In this document: positions 16,046-31,689 of the stretch, one piece after another
Layout: each line of letters starts with the position of its first letter
Position numbering within the stretch: position 1 is the first letter of the stretch
Assembly: GCF_014651875.1 (NCBI RefSeq)
Contig: NZ_BMXS01000013.1
Location: 1 to 64,000, forward strand
From: Litchfieldella qijiaojingensis
Lineage (GTDB): Bacteria > Pseudomonadota > Gammaproteobacteria > Pseudomonadales > Halomonadaceae
DNA: 64,000 nucleotides
Direction of reading: 5' to 3'
Notes under the pieces: model-generated
Told to the model about the DNA's origin: nothing
Databases searched by the model: none
What the model saw: the letters and a program-made list of their open reading frames with translations, nothing else
Made by a program: the position numbers and the translations under genes

Positions 16046-17413
16046 TCAGGCCGATGCCGTGGCGATAAACTGGCTGCGCTCTTTGTCGATAGCGCGCAGC
16101 ATCTCGTGCACCCAATGCTTGTGGTGCAGCACGTAGAGCCCTTCGTCTTCCGGCGACGCTCCGCTCAAGAGCGGCTTCATGTCGATGGCCTGGGCGTTGT
16201 CGTCGGCACCCTCGATCCACTGCTTGGCGCCGCGCGACAGGTCGTTCCACTCGGCCAGCTGCCCCTGGTAGCCGTTGTGGCAGCCACGGAACTCTTCCAG
16301 ATCGTCCGGCGTACCCATGCCACTGACGTTGAAGAAGTCCTCGTACTGACGGATGCGCACGCGGCGGTTCTCGGCCGACTCGCCCTTCGGCGCGAAGCAG
16401 TAGATGGTCACCTCGGTCTTGTCCACGGCGATCGGACGCAGCACGCGGATCTGGGTGGAGAACTGGTCCATCAGGTAGACGTTGGGATACAGGCACAGGT
16501 TACGGGTCTGGTTGACGATGGAGTCAGCCCGCGCCGCGCCAAGCTGCTCCTCGATCCAGTCCTTCTGGGTGTAGACCGGGCGCACCTCGGGGTTGAGCAG
16601 CCGAGTCCACAGCATCATGTGGCCATTCTCATAGGAGTAGAATCCGCCCTGGCTTTTCGACCAGCCATCGGCGTCAACCGCCTTGGTGCCACCGGCATCG
16701 TAGTTGCGGCGGTCCATGGTCGATGCGTAGTTCCAGTGCACGGTGCTGACGTGGTAGCCGTCGGCGCCGTTCTCGGCCTGCAGCTTCCAGTTGCCCTGGT
16801 AGGTGTACGACGAGGTGCCGCGCAGCACCTCCAACCCTTCCGGCGCCTGGTCGACGATGTTGTCGATGACCTTGGTGGTCTCGCCCAGGTACTCCTCGAG
16901 CGGAGCGACATCGTCGCTGAGACTGCCGAACAGGAAGCCCTTGTAGTTGGCGAACCTTGGCAGGCGCGTCAGGTCGTGGGAGCCGTCCTGCTTGAAGCCG
17001 TCCGGGTAGGCGCCGGTCTTCTCGTTCTTGGCCTTGAGCAGCTTGCCGTCGTTCTTGAAGGTCCAGCCGTGGAACGGGCAGGTGAAGGTGCCCTTGTTGC
17101 CACGCTTGCGGCGGCACAGAGTCGCGCCGCGGTGGGCACAGGCATTGATCAGGCCATGCAGCTCGCCGTCCTTGTCGCGGGTGATGACGATGGGCTGACG
17201 GCCCATGGTCACGGTCATGTAATCGCCCGGCTCGGCGATCTGACTCTCGTGGGCCAGGAACAACCAATTGCCCTCGAAGATGTGCTTCATCTCCAGTTCG
17301 AAGAACTCGGGGTCGGTGAACATGCTGCGGTGGCAGCGGAAGATGCCGTTCTCGGCGTCGTCGACGACGGCACCGCGGACGCGTTGTTCGAGTCGATCAA
17401 GCTGTGCGGTCAT
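16046..17413 (-). CDS. benA: Benzoate 1,2-dioxygenase large (alpha) subunit
   Basis: The protein is 455 aa. The Rieske [2Fe-2S] ligands are visible as C-A-H-R-G ([10 protein letters not shown]) and C-P-F-H-G-W (about residues 95-120). The mononuclear iron region includes [16 protein letters not shown], with the Asp and two His expected for the family. BenA oxidises benzoate with O2 to the cis-diol. The gene starts the ben part of the array, 80 bp after catA. Confidence 0.95.
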   Translation of the reverse strand: MTAQLDRLEQRVRGAVVDDAENGIFRCHRSMFTDPEFFELEMKHIFEGNWLFLAHESQIAEPGDYMTVTMGRQPIVITRDKDGELHGLINACAHRGATLCRRKRGNKGTFTCPFHGWTFKNDGKLLKAKNEKTGAYPDGFKQDGSHDLTRLPRFANYKGFLFGSLSDDVAPLEEYLGETTKVIDNIVDQAPEGLEVLRGTSSYTYQGNWKLQAENGADGYHVSTVHWNYASTMDRRNYDAGGTKAVDADGWSKSQGGFYSYENGHMMLWTRLLNPEVRPVYTQKDWIEEQLGAARADSIVNQTRNLCLYPNVYLMDQFSTQIRVLRPIAVDKTEVTIYCFAPKGESAENRRVRIRQYEDFFNVSGMGTPDDLEEFRGCHNGYQGQLAEWNDLSRGAKQWIEGADDNAQAIDMKPLLSGASPEDEGLYVLHHKHWVHEMLRAIDKERSQFIATASA

Positions 17414-17493
17414 GATCCAAACTCCTCGATTGTTGTCATGGTGAGCCCGCCCATGGCGGGCCCGTTCTGGCAGTCAGGGATTCGTGGGACGCG

Positions 17494-18465
17494 TCAGACC
17501 TTGGCCTGGCTGGCCTGCTGGCTCGCCGCTTCCTCGCTCTCCAGGGCACGCGGACGCTTGTGGCGCGTCTGCAGTTCGGGGTCGTCGGTCCTTGCCAGTT
17601 CGACGTCGAACACCACCTCGGTGAAAGGCGCTTCCAGGCCGCGCTTGTCAGCCTCGGCCGCATCCTCGATGCGCTTGCCCTCGATCACCAGCTCCTCGCG
17701 GGTGGCGAAGGCGAAGTCGTCGAAGGTGTAGGGGTCGCCGGCCAGGTTGATCTGGGTGGTCAGGTGCTTGTGACCCGGCGCGGAGATGAAGTAGTGGATA
17801 TGCGCCGGGCGCTGACCGTGGCGCCCCAGGGCAGACAGCACCTGCTCGGTGGGGCTGCCTTCCGGTACGCCGTAACCGGAGGGAATGATGCTGCGCGCGC
17901 GGTAACGGCCTTCACTGTCGGTGAGGATGGTACGGCGCAGGTTGTACTCGCTCTGCGACGGATCGAAGAAGGAATAGCCGCCCTTGGAATCGGCATGCCA
18001 GATCTCGACCTTGGCGCCAGCGACCGGCTGGCCGTCGACGTCACGCACCTGGCCGGTCAGCCACATCACCTCGGCATCGGTATCGGTGCCATCGTCCATG
18101 CGTGCGAAACCCTCGGCCTCCGGGGCGCCAGCGACATACAGCGGGCCCTCGATGGTGCGCGGGGTGCCGCCGGTCAGACCGCGCTGCTCATCCTCGGCGT
18201 CGAGGCGCATATCAAGGTAGTGGTCGAAGCCCAGGCCCGGCGCCAGGAGGCCGAACTGGGTACCCGCACCCAGGGCGTTGAGCAAGCTCACCGAGGACCA
18301 GAATTCTTCCGGAGTGACATCGAAATCATCGATCAGTCGGTACAGATCGGAGAGCAAACGGTGCATGATCTGCTTGGCGCGCTCGTTACCGCCGGCCTGG
18401 TCGAGACCGGCGACGGTCTTCAGGAAATCCTGGACTTCAGGGGTGTCGAAGATCTTGACGCTCAT
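17494..18465 (-). CDS. catA: Catechol 1,2-dioxygenase
   Basis: The protein is 323 aa, slightly longer than the usual 305-315, with extra C-terminal residues (KRPRALESEEAASQQASQ). It is an intradiol dioxygenase: an N-terminal helical dimerisation region, then the beta core with non-haem Fe(III) ligands, including the second Tyr (GRYRARSI) and the two His in RPAHIHYFISAPGH; the first Tyr is near DPSQSEYNLRRT. CatA cleaves catechol to cis,cis-muconate. It is preceded by the leader ATAACGACAACGATGAGG, which recurs at 11.6 kb. Confidence 0.95.
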   Translation of the reverse strand: MSVKIFDTPEVQDFLKTVAGLDQAGGNERAKQIMHRLLSDLYRLIDDFDVTPEEFWSSVSLLNALGAGTQFGLLAPGLGFDHYLDMRLDAEDEQRGLTGGTPRTIEGPLYVAGAPEAEGFARMDDGTDTDAEVMWLTGQVRDVDGQPVAGAKVEIWHADSKGGYSFFDPSQSEYNLRRTILTDSEGRYRARSIIPSGYGVPEGSPTEQVLSALGRHGQRPAHIHYFISAPGHKHLTTQINLAGDPYTFDDFAFATREELVIEGKRIEDAAEADKRGLEAPFTEVVFDVELARTDDPELQTRHKRPRALESEEAASQQASQAKV

Positions 18466-18525
18466 GGTGTTATCCTCATCGTTGTCGTTATGCCCACTTG
18501 CCGAGGGGCTGGCGTGTCATGTCGT

Positions 18526-18816
18526 TCAGCGATCGTCGTCGCGGATGGAAGACGGATGGCGACACAGCGGCTTGACGCTGATCTCCATGTAGGGAAAGAG
18601 TGGCAGCTTGCTGACGAGTTCCTGCAGCTCGGCGTTGTCCTCGACGTCGAAGATGCTGACGTTGGCGTAGCTTCCGGCCACCCGCCACAGGTGACGCCAC
18701 TTGCCGGAACGCTGAAGCTCCTGGGAATAGGCTTTCTCGGTCGCCTTGATCTCGGCGGCCTGCTCGGCCGGCATGTCCGGCGGCAGCTTGACGGTCATTT
18801 CCACCTGAAACAGCAT
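18526..18816 (-). CDS. catC: Muconolactone delta-isomerase
   Basis: The protein is 96 aa, the usual CatC length. The start LFQVEMTVKLPPDMP and the conserved WRHLWRVAGSYANVSIFDV and LPLFPYMEISVKPLCRHPS are typical. CatC converts muconolactone to beta-ketoadipate enol-lactone. The gene lies between catB and catA on the same strand. Confidence 0.96.
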   Translation of the reverse strand: MLFQVEMTVKLPPDMPAEQAAEIKATEKAYSQELQRSGKWRHLWRVAGSYANVSIFDVEDNAELQELVSKLPLFPYMEISVKPLCRHPSSIRDDDR

Positions 18817-18879
18817 GTGTCTCTCCTCTTCAGTCTCTACGCGACCGTTGACTTGCGCGACTCAGTTTTTGCGTGCCCT

Positions 18880-20001
18880 TCAGTGGTTACGGGCATAGTG
18901 GGCCAACTTGTCTTCGTCCAGGGTGATGCCGAGTCCTGGCCCCTTCGGCAGGTCGACGCCGAAATCGTGGTAATTCAACGACTCGACGACGATGTCGTCC
19001 TTGAGCAATAGCGGGCCGAACATCTCGGTGCCCCAGGCCATTTCGCCCAGCGTCGCCCAGGCATGCAGCGAGGCGGCGGTACCGATGGTGCCCTCCAGCA
19101 GGGTCCCGCCGTAGAGGCCAATGCCGGCAGCTTGGGCCACATGGGCCAGTTCGAGGACGCCCTGCAGCCCGCCGGACTTGGCAATCTTCAGCGCATAGGC
19201 GCCGCTGAAGCCGCTCGCCGCCAGGGTCAGACCATCGCGGGCGTCCTGTACTGCCTCGTCGGCCAGCATGGGTACCAGGAAACGCTGCGAGAGACGCACC
19301 AGACCGGCATGCTCGCGAGCGGGGATGGCCTGTTCGATCAGGTCGATGCCGGCGTCTTGCAACGCAGCGATGCCACGTACGGCGGTGGCCTCGTCCCAAG
19401 CCTGATTGACGTCGACCCGTACGCTGGCCCGGTCACCCAGCGCTGCCTTGATGGCGGCCACGTGACGCACGTCATGGTCCACGGGGTTAGCGCCGATCTT
19501 GAGCTTGAAGTCGCAGTGACGGCGGTCCTCGAGTCGCTGGAAGGCTTCGTCGATGTCTTTGCGGGTATCGCCACTGGCCAGCGTCCACAGCACCGGCAAG
19601 TGATCATGACGCGCCCCGCCCAGCAGTTCGGCCACCGACAGTCCCAGGCGCTTGCCCTGGGCGTCGAGCAGTGCGGTTTCCAGTGCCGACTTGGCGATGC
19701 TGTTGCCGCGTGCATGACGCTCCAGGCGGGCACGCAACACATTGAGATTGCCCGAAGGCTGGCCGATCAGCAGCGGCGCGAGATATGTGTCGATGTTGCG
19801 CTTGATGCTCTCCGGGCTCTCCGGGCCATAGCTCAGCCCACCGATGGTGGTGCCTTCGCCCAGGCCCTCGATGCCGTCGCTGTGGCGCATGCGCACGATG
19901 ACCAGGGTCTGGCGCGCCATAGTGGTCATGGAAAGCTTGTGAGGCCGGATGGTCGGCAGATCGACCAGCAGCGTCTCGATGGTTTCGATCACGGATGACA
20001 T
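18880..20001 (-). CDS. catB: Muconate cycloisomerase
   Basis: The protein is 373 aa from the ATG at 20001 (CGGAG 6 bases upstream). A longer frame from 20091 would cross the operator and is rejected. It belongs to the enolase superfamily, MLE subgroup: KLKIGA gives the K-x-K base pair and VDVNQAW, IEQAIP and ADEAVQ supply the three metal ligands. CatB lactonises cis,cis-muconate. It is the first gene of catB-catC-catA-benABCD-benE, divergent from catR with a 104-bp gap. Confidence 0.95.
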   Translation of the reverse strand: MSSVIETIETLLVDLPTIRPHKLSMTTMARQTLVIVRMRHSDGIEGLGEGTTIGGLSYGPESPESIKRNIDTYLAPLLIGQPSGNLNVLRARLERHARGNSIAKSALETALLDAQGKRLGLSVAELLGGARHDHLPVLWTLASGDTRKDIDEAFQRLEDRRHCDFKLKIGANPVDHDVRHVAAIKAALGDRASVRVDVNQAWDEATAVRGIAALQDAGIDLIEQAIPAREHAGLVRLSQRFLVPMLADEAVQDARDGLTLAASGFSGAYALKIAKSGGLQGVLELAHVAQAAGIGLYGGTLLEGTIGTAASLHAWATLGEMAWGTEMFGPLLLKDDIVVESLNYHDFGVDLPKGPGLGITLDEDKLAHYARNH

Positions 20002-20064
20002 GAGGGCTCCGAATTTCGCCAATCGGGTGATTGAGTGGCAGTTTGATTGCAGCGAGAAGACGGA

Positions 20065-20104
20065 ACCAATATTGTTTGAGTGCTCAGCCATACCCTGGAG
20101 GTAT
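20065..20104. promoter_or_regulatory. BenM/CatM-type operator in the catB-catR intergenic region
   Basis: ATACCCTGGAGGTAT at 20090-20104 fits ATAC-N7-GTAT and overlaps the Shine-Dalgarno (GGAGG) of catR, which predicts autoregulation of catR as well as control of catB. The neighbouring ACCAATATTGTTTGAG is shared with the second copy at 11775-11790. It is a cis-acting dyad typical of CatR/CatM/BenM-controlled promoters. Confidence 0.85.
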
Positions 20105-20105
20105 C

Positions 20106-21008
20106 ATGGAGCTGCGACACCTGAGGTACTTCTGCGTCGTCGCCGAGGAACTCAACCTGACATGCGCGGCCGAGAGACTGCACATGTCACAGCCCCCTTT
20201 ATCCCGACAAATCAAACAATTAGAGAGGGAAGTCGGTGCCGATCTGTTTGAACGGGGACCGCGAGGGCTACACCTGACTGCCACGGGACAGTTCTTCCAG
20301 CAGCATGCCCTGCAGATCCTGGAGAAAGTCGATGCCACCCTGGATGCCACGCGGCGCATGGCGCGCAGCAAGCGCGTGATGTTCGGCATCGGCTTCGTGC
20401 CATCAGTGTTCTACGGCCAGTTGCCGCTACTGGTGAGAGGATTGCGACAAAAGGATAATGTCGAGCTGACCCTGGCAGAGCTGACCACGGTCCAGCAGAT
20501 CCAGGCGCTCAAGGCGGGACGCATCGACATCGGATTCGGGCGGCTCAGGATCGACGACCCAGACGTGGAGCAGGAGGCATTGTTCGACGAACCGATCATG
20601 GCGGCATTGCCGGTCGGCCACCCATTGGAAGGCACCACCCCAACACTGGAAGAACTCGCCGCCTATCCATTGATCCTGTTTCCTGCCAAACCTCGCCCCA
20701 GTCTGGCCGATACCATCCTCGGGTTGTTCCGCCGCCACGGTCTGAAAGTCAACGTGATGCAGGAGGCCAACGAGCTGCAGACCGCTCTCGGCCTGGTAGC
20801 CTCCGATATCGGCATCACCCTGGTGCCGGAACAGGTGAAGCGAGTGCAGCGCGACGGCATCGTCTATGTCTATCTCGCCGACAAGAACATCACTTCGCCG
20901 GTGATCTGCAGTCGACGCAAGGGCGAAGCTCCCTCTCCCATCATGCAGGAGGCCAACGCCATCCTCGAAGTGCTGGTGGAAAATCGCAGAAGCGGGCGCT
21001 ATCCCTGA
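20106..21008 (+). CDS. catR: LysR-type regulator of the cat-ben operon (CatR/BenM-like)
   Basis: The protein is 300 aa from the ATG at 20106, immediately after the operator. It has the LysR HTH (MELRHLRYFCVVAEE, LHMSQPPLSRQIKQLEREVG) and an effector domain typical of CatR/BenM/CatM (GIGFVPSVFYGQLPLLVRGLR, and the C-terminal VYLADKNITSPV). Known family members respond to cis,cis-muconate and, in BenM, also benzoate. It is divergent from catB. It is likely to act on both ATAC-N7-GTAT sites in the window, since no other BenM/CatM homologue is present here. Confidence 0.9.
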   Translation: MELRHLRYFCVVAEELNLTCAAERLHMSQPPLSRQIKQLEREVGADLFERGPRGLHLTATGQFFQQHALQILEKVDATLDATRRMARSKRVMFGIGFVPSVFYGQLPLLVRGLRQKDNVELTLAELTTVQQIQALKAGRIDIGFGRLRIDDPDVEQEALFDEPIMAALPVGHPLEGTTPTLEELAAYPLILFPAKPRPSLADTILGLFRRHGLKVNVMQEANELQTALGLVASDIGITLVPEQVKRVQRDGIVYVYLADKNITSPVICSRRKGEAPSPIMQEANAILEVLVENRRSGRYP

Positions 21009-21026
21009 TTTATCCAGATACGCGAA

Positions 21027-21063
21027 GGGCGCCACCCATGGGCGCCACCCATGGGTGGCGCCC
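21027..21063. repeat. Duplicated palindrome between convergent catR and gltD
   Basis: A perfect 24-bp palindrome, GGGCGCCACCCATGGGTGGCGCCC, lies at 21040-21063, preceded at 21027-21039 by a direct repeat of its left half plus AT. It could act as a hairpin between the convergent genes, but there is no T tract on either strand, so I do not call it a proven terminator. Confidence 0.6.
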
Positions 21064-21093
21064 TCCTTGCGTTGCGCGGGATGTCGCTGGCCG

Positions 21094-26981
<5,888 letters not shown>

Positions 26982-27421
26982 GGGCGTGCCTCACAGGAAA
27001 ACGAAATCTTGTGTCCAGAAAACTACCGTGTTATTTTTAAAAGTTAACTTTTTATTATTTAGCCTCTATTGCGGCCTGTTTCTGGTGCGAAAAAGGTTGT
27101 ACAGCATAGCCAGCAGGGCGCCCTCACGCAATTCTCCACCCTTTATCTCACAACAAAAATCGCCATAAATCGGCAGGTTAGCCAACAACACCGAAGAAAA
27201 CACCTGACAGGTCAATAACTTGGCAGGATCAACGATTTCGTTCTATGAATAGAGATTTTTATGCAAAATCAGCCATTTTCGCCATGCCGATCCTGCATGA
27301 GGCATGCGGATTGCTAAAAGCGACCCTTCTCCACGCGAGACGAAAAAGCGCCTCTTCCCCAAGGAAGAAGCGCCTTTTTCTGGCTCGAGCGACGACTCAG
27401 CGGCTGAAGGGAACCGCCACT
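26982..27421. other. Intergenic region upstream of gltB
   Basis: This 440-bp gap between aroB and gltB (both leftward) is AT-rich, especially 27030-27060, and should hold the gltB promoter. Next to aroB it contains the hairpin terminator at 27343-27379. I see no convincing gene. No promoter hexamers stand out strongly enough to place the start. Confidence 0.6.
27343..27379 (-). terminator. Rho-independent terminator after aroB
   Basis: The hairpin AAAAAGCGCCTCTTCC / GGAAGAAGCGCCTTTTT (27343-27358 and 27363-27379; one mismatch) has T tracts on both sides, so it could work in both directions. It lies 43 bp after the aroB stop and would terminate the mostly leftward pilMNOPQ-aroKB run. Confidence 0.9.
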
Positions 27422-28531
27422 TCAGCCGCGTGGAAACGTCTCTAGCAAGGCATCGAGTTCAGCCTTTGGTGTGGCGTCATGCACGCAGGCGTCGCCAAGT
27501 GCACGCAGCAGGATCAACCGCAAGCGGCTATCGAGATTCTTCTTGTCGAGCCGCATGACCTCGAGGAAGTCATCCCGGGTCATGTTGCCAGGCGCCACCC
27601 TCGGTAGACCGGCCGCCTCGAGGATAGCGCTGACCCGCACGACGTCATCGTCGTCGAGCCAACCTAGACGATGCGATAGCTCGGCGGCCATCAGCATGCC
27701 GGCCCCCACCGCTTCGCCATGCAGCCAGGCGCCGTAACCCTGATGCGCTTCGATGGCGTGACCGAAGGTATGCCCCAGATTGAGTAAGGCTCGTACTCCC
27801 TGCTCGGTCTCGTCTTCGGCCACGACCGCGGCCTTGAGGGCACAACTGCGATGAATTGCCTCGCGCAGCATCGCTCCGTCAAGAGCACGCAACTCCTCCA
27901 TGTGCGCCTCGAGCCAAGCCAGGAATCCGGCATCGCGGATCAGTCCATACTTGATCACCTCGGCCAACCCCGCCGAAAGCTCTCGCTCGGGAAGAGTACG
28001 CAAGGTATCGGTATCGATCAGCACCGCCCGCGGCTGCCAGAAGGCGCCGATCATGTTCTTGCCGCGCGGGTGGTTGACCCCGGTCTTGCCTCCCACCGAT
28101 GAGTCGACCTGCGACAGCAGGGTGGTGGGCACCTGGATGAAGGCGACGCCCCGCTGGTAGCAGGCCGCAGCAAAGCCGGCCATATCGCCGATCACGCCAC
28201 CTCCCAATGCCACCAGAGTGCAGCGCCGATTGAAGCCAGCGGCTAACAGGGCATCCCAGATGAGGCTTACCGAATCCAGTGTCTTGGTATGTTCGCCGTC
28301 GGGCAGCACGACTTCGCGTACCTCGCGATCGCCGGACAGCCCCTGCTTGACGCGCTCCAGGTAGCGTGGCGCCACGGTGTCATTGGTGACGATCATCACC
28401 TGACGACCGACCAGGTAAGGCTCGAGCCAACGTGGATCGCCCAACAGGCCGGCGCCAATGTGGATCGGATAGCTGCGCTCGCCAAGTTCGACGTTCAAGG
28501 TGAGAGGGGCATCGGATATCGCGTGTGACAT
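27422..28531 (-). CDS. aroB: 3-Dehydroquinate synthase
   Basis: The protein is 369 aa from the ATG at 28531 (AAGG 7 bases upstream); an overlapping ATG at 28546 would start inside aroK. Motifs are the NAD-binding [14 protein letters not shown] near residue 105 and the metal-site region [26 protein letters not shown]. The Zn ligands fall in the Glu of [11 protein letters not shown] and the two His in [11 protein letters not shown]. It converts DAHP to 3-dehydroquinate, the second shikimate step. Confidence 0.96.
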   Translation of the reverse strand: MSHAISDAPLTLNVELGERSYPIHIGAGLLGDPRWLEPYLVGRQVMIVTNDTVAPRYLERVKQGLSGDREVREVVLPDGEHTKTLDSVSLIWDALLAAGFNRRCTLVALGGGVIGDMAGFAAACYQRGVAFIQVPTTLLSQVDSSVGGKTGVNHPRGKNMIGAFWQPRAVLIDTDTLRTLPERELSAGLAEVIKYGLIRDAGFLAWLEAHMEELRALDGAMLREAIHRSCALKAAVVAEDETEQGVRALLNLGHTFGHAIEAHQGYGAWLHGEAVGAGMLMAAELSHRLGWLDDDDVVRVSAILEAAGLPRVAPGNMTRDDFLEVMRLDKKNLDSRLRLILLRALGDACVHDATPKAELDALLETFPRG

Positions 28532-28533
28532 GA

Positions 28534-29076
28534 TCAAGCCTTGCATTGCAGTGGGTTCACCAAGCGACCGACCCGGCGCACGATCTCGTTGACCACCGAG
28601 CGAGGGCCACGGCGATCGGTACGCACGATCAGGTCGGCAGTTGCACGGTACAACGGGTCGCGTTTGGCGAACATGGTACGCAGGATCTCTTCACGATCGT
28701 TGCCACGCAGCAGAGGGCGATTGCGATCCTTGGCGGTGCGTTTTAGCTGCTGCTCGACAGTGGTATAGAGATAGATCACCGTGCCCCGATCGCGTAGCGC
28801 TCGCCGATTCACCTCGCGCATCACCGCCCCACCGCCGGTGGCGAGCACGATACCTTGGCGCTGGGTGAGCTCGTCGACCATCTGCTGCTCACGCTCGCGA
28901 AAGCCGGCTTCACCCTCGACATCGAAGATCCAGGGGATGTCCGCGCCGCAGCGATCCTGAATTTCGTGGTCGCTATCGACGAAATCGCGCGAAAGCTCGG
29001 CCGCCAGCAGGCGGCCGATGGTGCTTTTGCCGGCCCCCATGGGACCGATCAGGAAAAGATTGGGAAAATCCTGCAT
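28534..29076 (-). CDS. aroK: Shikimate kinase
   Basis: The protein is 180 aa. It has the P-loop [15 protein letters not shown] at residues 12-26, the shikimate-binding DSDHEI, and the conserved [11 protein letters not shown]. It phosphorylates shikimate at the 3-OH. It begins at the same base region as the pilQ stop (1-base overlap at 29076) and precedes aroB by 2 bp, so it belongs to the pilMNOPQ-aroKB operon as in many gammaproteobacteria. Confidence 0.96.
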   Translation of the reverse strand: MQDFPNLFLIGPMGAGKSTIGRLLAAELSRDFVDSDHEIQDRCGADIPWIFDVEGEAGFREREQQMVDELTQRQGIVLATGGGAVMREVNRRALRDRGTVIYLYTTVEQQLKRTAKDRNRPLLRGNDREEILRTMFAKRDPLYRATADLIVRTDRRGPRSVVNEIVRRVGRLVNPLQCKA

Positions 29077-30488
29077 CAGCGAATTGCCAGCCCGTCCTCG
29101 ATGATTCTAGGAGTAATGAATACCAGCAACTCTACCTTTTCATTGGAGTCTTGGGTATAGCGAAAAAGATTACCGATGACGGGCAGGTCGCCCAGAAAAG
29201 GGGTCTTGAACAGGCTGTGGACCTGCTCGGTGGTCAGGATCCCGCCCAGCACCACGGTTTCGCCGTTGTCGACCAGTACCTGGGTCTCGATCTGATTGGT
29301 GTCGATGGCCGGCGCACCCTCGAAGCTCCGCTCGGAAACGGTGTCGTTGTTGATCGCCAGGTCCATGATTATACGATTGTCGGGCGTGATCTGCGGAGTC
29401 ACCTCCAACGACAACACTGCTTCTTTGAACTCGGTACTGGTGGCCCCACTTGAGGTCGCCTCCTGGAAGGGAATCTCGGCGCCCTGCTTGATCACCGCGG
29501 CGCGTTGGTTGGCGGTGATCACACGCGGCTGGGAAATGGTCTGGCTCTTGCCCTCGCTCTCCAGCGCACGCAGCTCCAGATCAAGGAGGATATCGCCGGA
29601 CAGATAGCCGAAGGCAAAAGTGCTCAAGGGGTTGGCCGCGCTGCCAAGATCCACGGCGAGGCCGGTCCGGGCGCGGTTCAAACCCTGGGGATTGAGGTCA
29701 CGCGCCACGTTGTCCACCAGATTGTTTACCTCGGGCGGATTGAGCGTATCGCCCGCTCGCTCGCGCGAACGGAAACCGCGAGTCGAACTTGCCCCCCAGT
29801 TGACCCCCAACTCACGCGAAGCGCTATCTCGAGCAATCACGATACGCGCCTCGATCTGCACCTGGCGCACGGCAATATCGAGCCGTTCGATGGTGCGCCG
29901 GATCTCCTGCATCTGGTAGGCGGTATCCTGGATCATCAAGGTATTGGTGCGCGAATCCACGGCTACCCGGCCGCGTTCGGTGAGCAGACCGAAACCACCG
30001 TCACCACGCAGCAATGCGGCCAGGTCCGCAGCTTTAGCGTAACGTACCTGCAAAATCTCGGTCACAAGCGGCGCCAGCCTTTCCAACTGCGCTCGTGCTT
30101 CGATCTCCTGACGCTCGAGACTGGCCAGTTCTTCGGCCGGCGCCACCACGATCACGTTGCCCTCCCGACGGCTGGCCAGACCATGGCTCTTGAGCACCAG
30201 ATCCAATGCCTGATCCCAGGGCACGTCCTGCAGGTTCAGGGTCACGCTACCAGCGACACTGTCGCTGGCCACCAGGTTGAGGCCGGTGAAATCGGCGATA
30301 ATCGCCAGCACCGACCGCACCTCGATGTCCTGGAAGGTCAGCGTGATGCGCTCACCGGTGTAGGGAAGGCGCTCACTTTCATGGGAGTCGAGAGTAACGG
30401 GCGCGGAGTCCGCCCAGGCCAAAAGTGGCAACAGCAGCCCCAGCAGCACACTGGCCAGGCCGCGTATCATGTCATGCATGGCTTCCAT
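29076..30488 (-). CDS. pilQ: Type IV pilus secretin PilQ, short form
   Basis: The protein is 470 aa with a signal peptide ([18 protein letters not shown]). It has a secretin/TonB short N-terminal domain ([27 protein letters not shown]), an N1-like domain, and a C-terminal secretin pore domain (GAEIPFQ..., [11 protein letters not shown], [21 protein letters not shown]). It lacks the N-terminal AMIN repeats seen in the roughly 700-aa PilQ of Pseudomonas. It forms the outer-membrane pore for the pilus. ATGs at 30488, 30479 and 30470 are all possible; GGGA lies about 9 bases before the one at 30479. Confidence 0.93.
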   Translation of the reverse strand: MEAMHDMIRGLASVLLGLLLPLLAWADSAPVTLDSHESERLPYTGERITLTFQDIEVRSVLAIIADFTGLNLVASDSVAGSVTLNLQDVPWDQALDLVLKSHGLASRREGNVIVVAPAEELASLERQEIEARAQLERLAPLVTEILQVRYAKAADLAALLRGDGGFGLLTERGRVAVDSRTNTLMIQDTAYQMQEIRRTIERLDIAVRQVQIEARIVIARDSASRELGVNWGASSTRGFRSRERAGDTLNPPEVNNLVDNVARDLNPQGLNRARTGLAVDLGSAANPLSTFAFGYLSGDILLDLELRALESEGKSQTISQPRVITANQRAAVIKQGAEIPFQEATSSGATSTEFKEAVLSLEVTPQITPDNRIIMDLAINNDTVSERSFEGAPAIDTNQIETQVLVDNGETVVLGGILTTEQVHSLFKTPFLGDLPVIGNLFRYTQDSNEKVELLVFITPRIIEDGLAIR

Positions 30489-30529
30489 TCCCTGCGTTGT
30501 TTGCCGTGTCCGGCATTTCGTTTTTGTGA

Positions 30530-31066
30530 TCAGTTGCGGCGACTGGATTCGCCATCCAAGGTCAGGTACCGCGACCGCTCGACCCAGCCACCCTGGCCGG
30601 TGGCGATCACCTCGATCAGGAGCACCGAGTCACCGTCAATGTCGACGATGCGTCCGAAATCGGTACCCAGATAGCTGCCGGTGGCCAAACGGTGCACCTG
30701 ACCATCCGGCGCTCTTACCAGAGCGGAATGCCGCCCTCCCACCACAAGCGTGCCCACCAGTTCCAAGGATTCCAGCACATAGGCTTCCAGCGGCTCTTTC
30801 GGCCGTGACAAATTCGGCGCCAACTCGCTGGAGCCCGCTAACGCCTCCTCGGCATCAGGCTGTCTGGCCAGAAAGGGGCTACGGGTATCGGCGTGGTCAT
30901 AGGTGGCATCAGCGGAACTAGGCAATTCGGGTAAGGCAGGTAAGTCCACCTCGCGGGGATCGACACGCAGCGTCGCCAATTCTCGATCCAGGCGTTCGAG
31001 TTCGGGGTCGACACAAGCGACCAGCAGCACGACCATGGCCAGCACCAGTATCCACCGGGACATCAT
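30530..31066 (-). CDS. pilP: Type IV pilus assembly lipoprotein PilP
   Basis: The protein is 178 aa with a lipoprotein signal (MMSRWILVLAMVVLLVAC, lipobox LVAC), so it should be anchored in the inner membrane. The C-terminal beta domain contains the typical SLELVGTLVVGGRHSALVR. It connects PilNO to the PilQ secretin. It overlaps pilO by 4 bp. Confidence 0.92.
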   Translation of the reverse strand: MMSRWILVLAMVVLLVACVDPELERLDRELATLRVDPREVDLPALPELPSSADATYDHADTRSPFLARQPDAEEALAGSSELAPNLSRPKEPLEAYVLESLELVGTLVVGGRHSALVRAPDGQVHRLATGSYLGTDFGRIVDIDGDSVLLIEVIATGQGGWVERSRYLTLDGESSRRN

Positions 31067-31689
31067 TGCGCCTCATCCCCGCCGCCAGGCGGACGATAGC
31101 GGTAAGTCTTCGCCAGCATCGACAGGCGCAGCACCCCTTGGTCGCCAGTTGGTTCGAGCGTGAAATCATGTTGGGTGACAATACGCGGCAAGCTGGCGAC
31201 TCCTGCCAGGAAGTAGGCAATACGGTGATAATCGCCTCGGACCTGAATGTCGAAGGGCTGCTCGATGTAGAACTCCTGCTCCACGGGGCTGCGCAAGCGA
31301 ATGATGTCGATCTCGAGCTGGTTGCCGATGGCGGTTTCGCTGATATGGTCGATCAACGCGGGAATCTCCGCGTCGGTGGGCAGCATCTCACGTAAAGCGC
31401 TAATACGCTCCTCTAGTTCGGCGACTTGCTTACGCACCACCGGCAGGCTTGCCGCCTGCGCCGCCTTGTCGCGATAGTCGCGCATCAACTCGCGCTCCTG
31501 ATGCTTGGCATCGACCAGCCCCGCGACCTTGGGCGCAGCCAGATACCAGTGCACTCCGCCGAAGGCCAGCCCCAGTACCAACAGACAACAGAAAAGCTGT
31601 AGCGACCATGGCCAAGCGCCCGACTCCTTGACGTCCAGTGCACGCCAGTCCAATTCACGCAGGCGGCGCCACTCCCTCGACAGGCTCAT
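31063..31689 (-). CDS. pilO: Type IV pilus assembly protein PilO
   Basis: The protein is 208 aa with one N-terminal membrane helix (LQLFCCLLVLGLAFGGVHWYL), a coiled-coil section (residues 60-95) and a ferredoxin-like periplasmic domain (FDIQVRGDYHRIAYFLAGVASLPRIVT). It forms a heterodimer with PilN in the alignment complex. It overlaps pilN and pilP by 4 bp each. Confidence 0.93.
   Translation of the reverse strand: MSLSREWRRLRELDWRALDVKESGAWPWSLQLFCCLLVLGLAFGGVHWYLAAPKVAGLVDAKHQERELMRDYRDKAAQAASLPVVRKQVAELEERISALREMLPTDAEIPALIDHISETAIGNQLEIDIIRLRSPVEQEFYIEQPFDIQVRGDYHRIAYFLAGVASLPRIVTQHDFTLEPTGDQGVLRLSMLAKTYRYRPPGGGDEAQ

Noticed and set aside
16010-17731. A 573-codon plus-strand frame opposite benA
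   Set aside because: It mirrors the codon pattern of benA and catA; the translation is rich in Val, Ala, Gly and Leu without family features.
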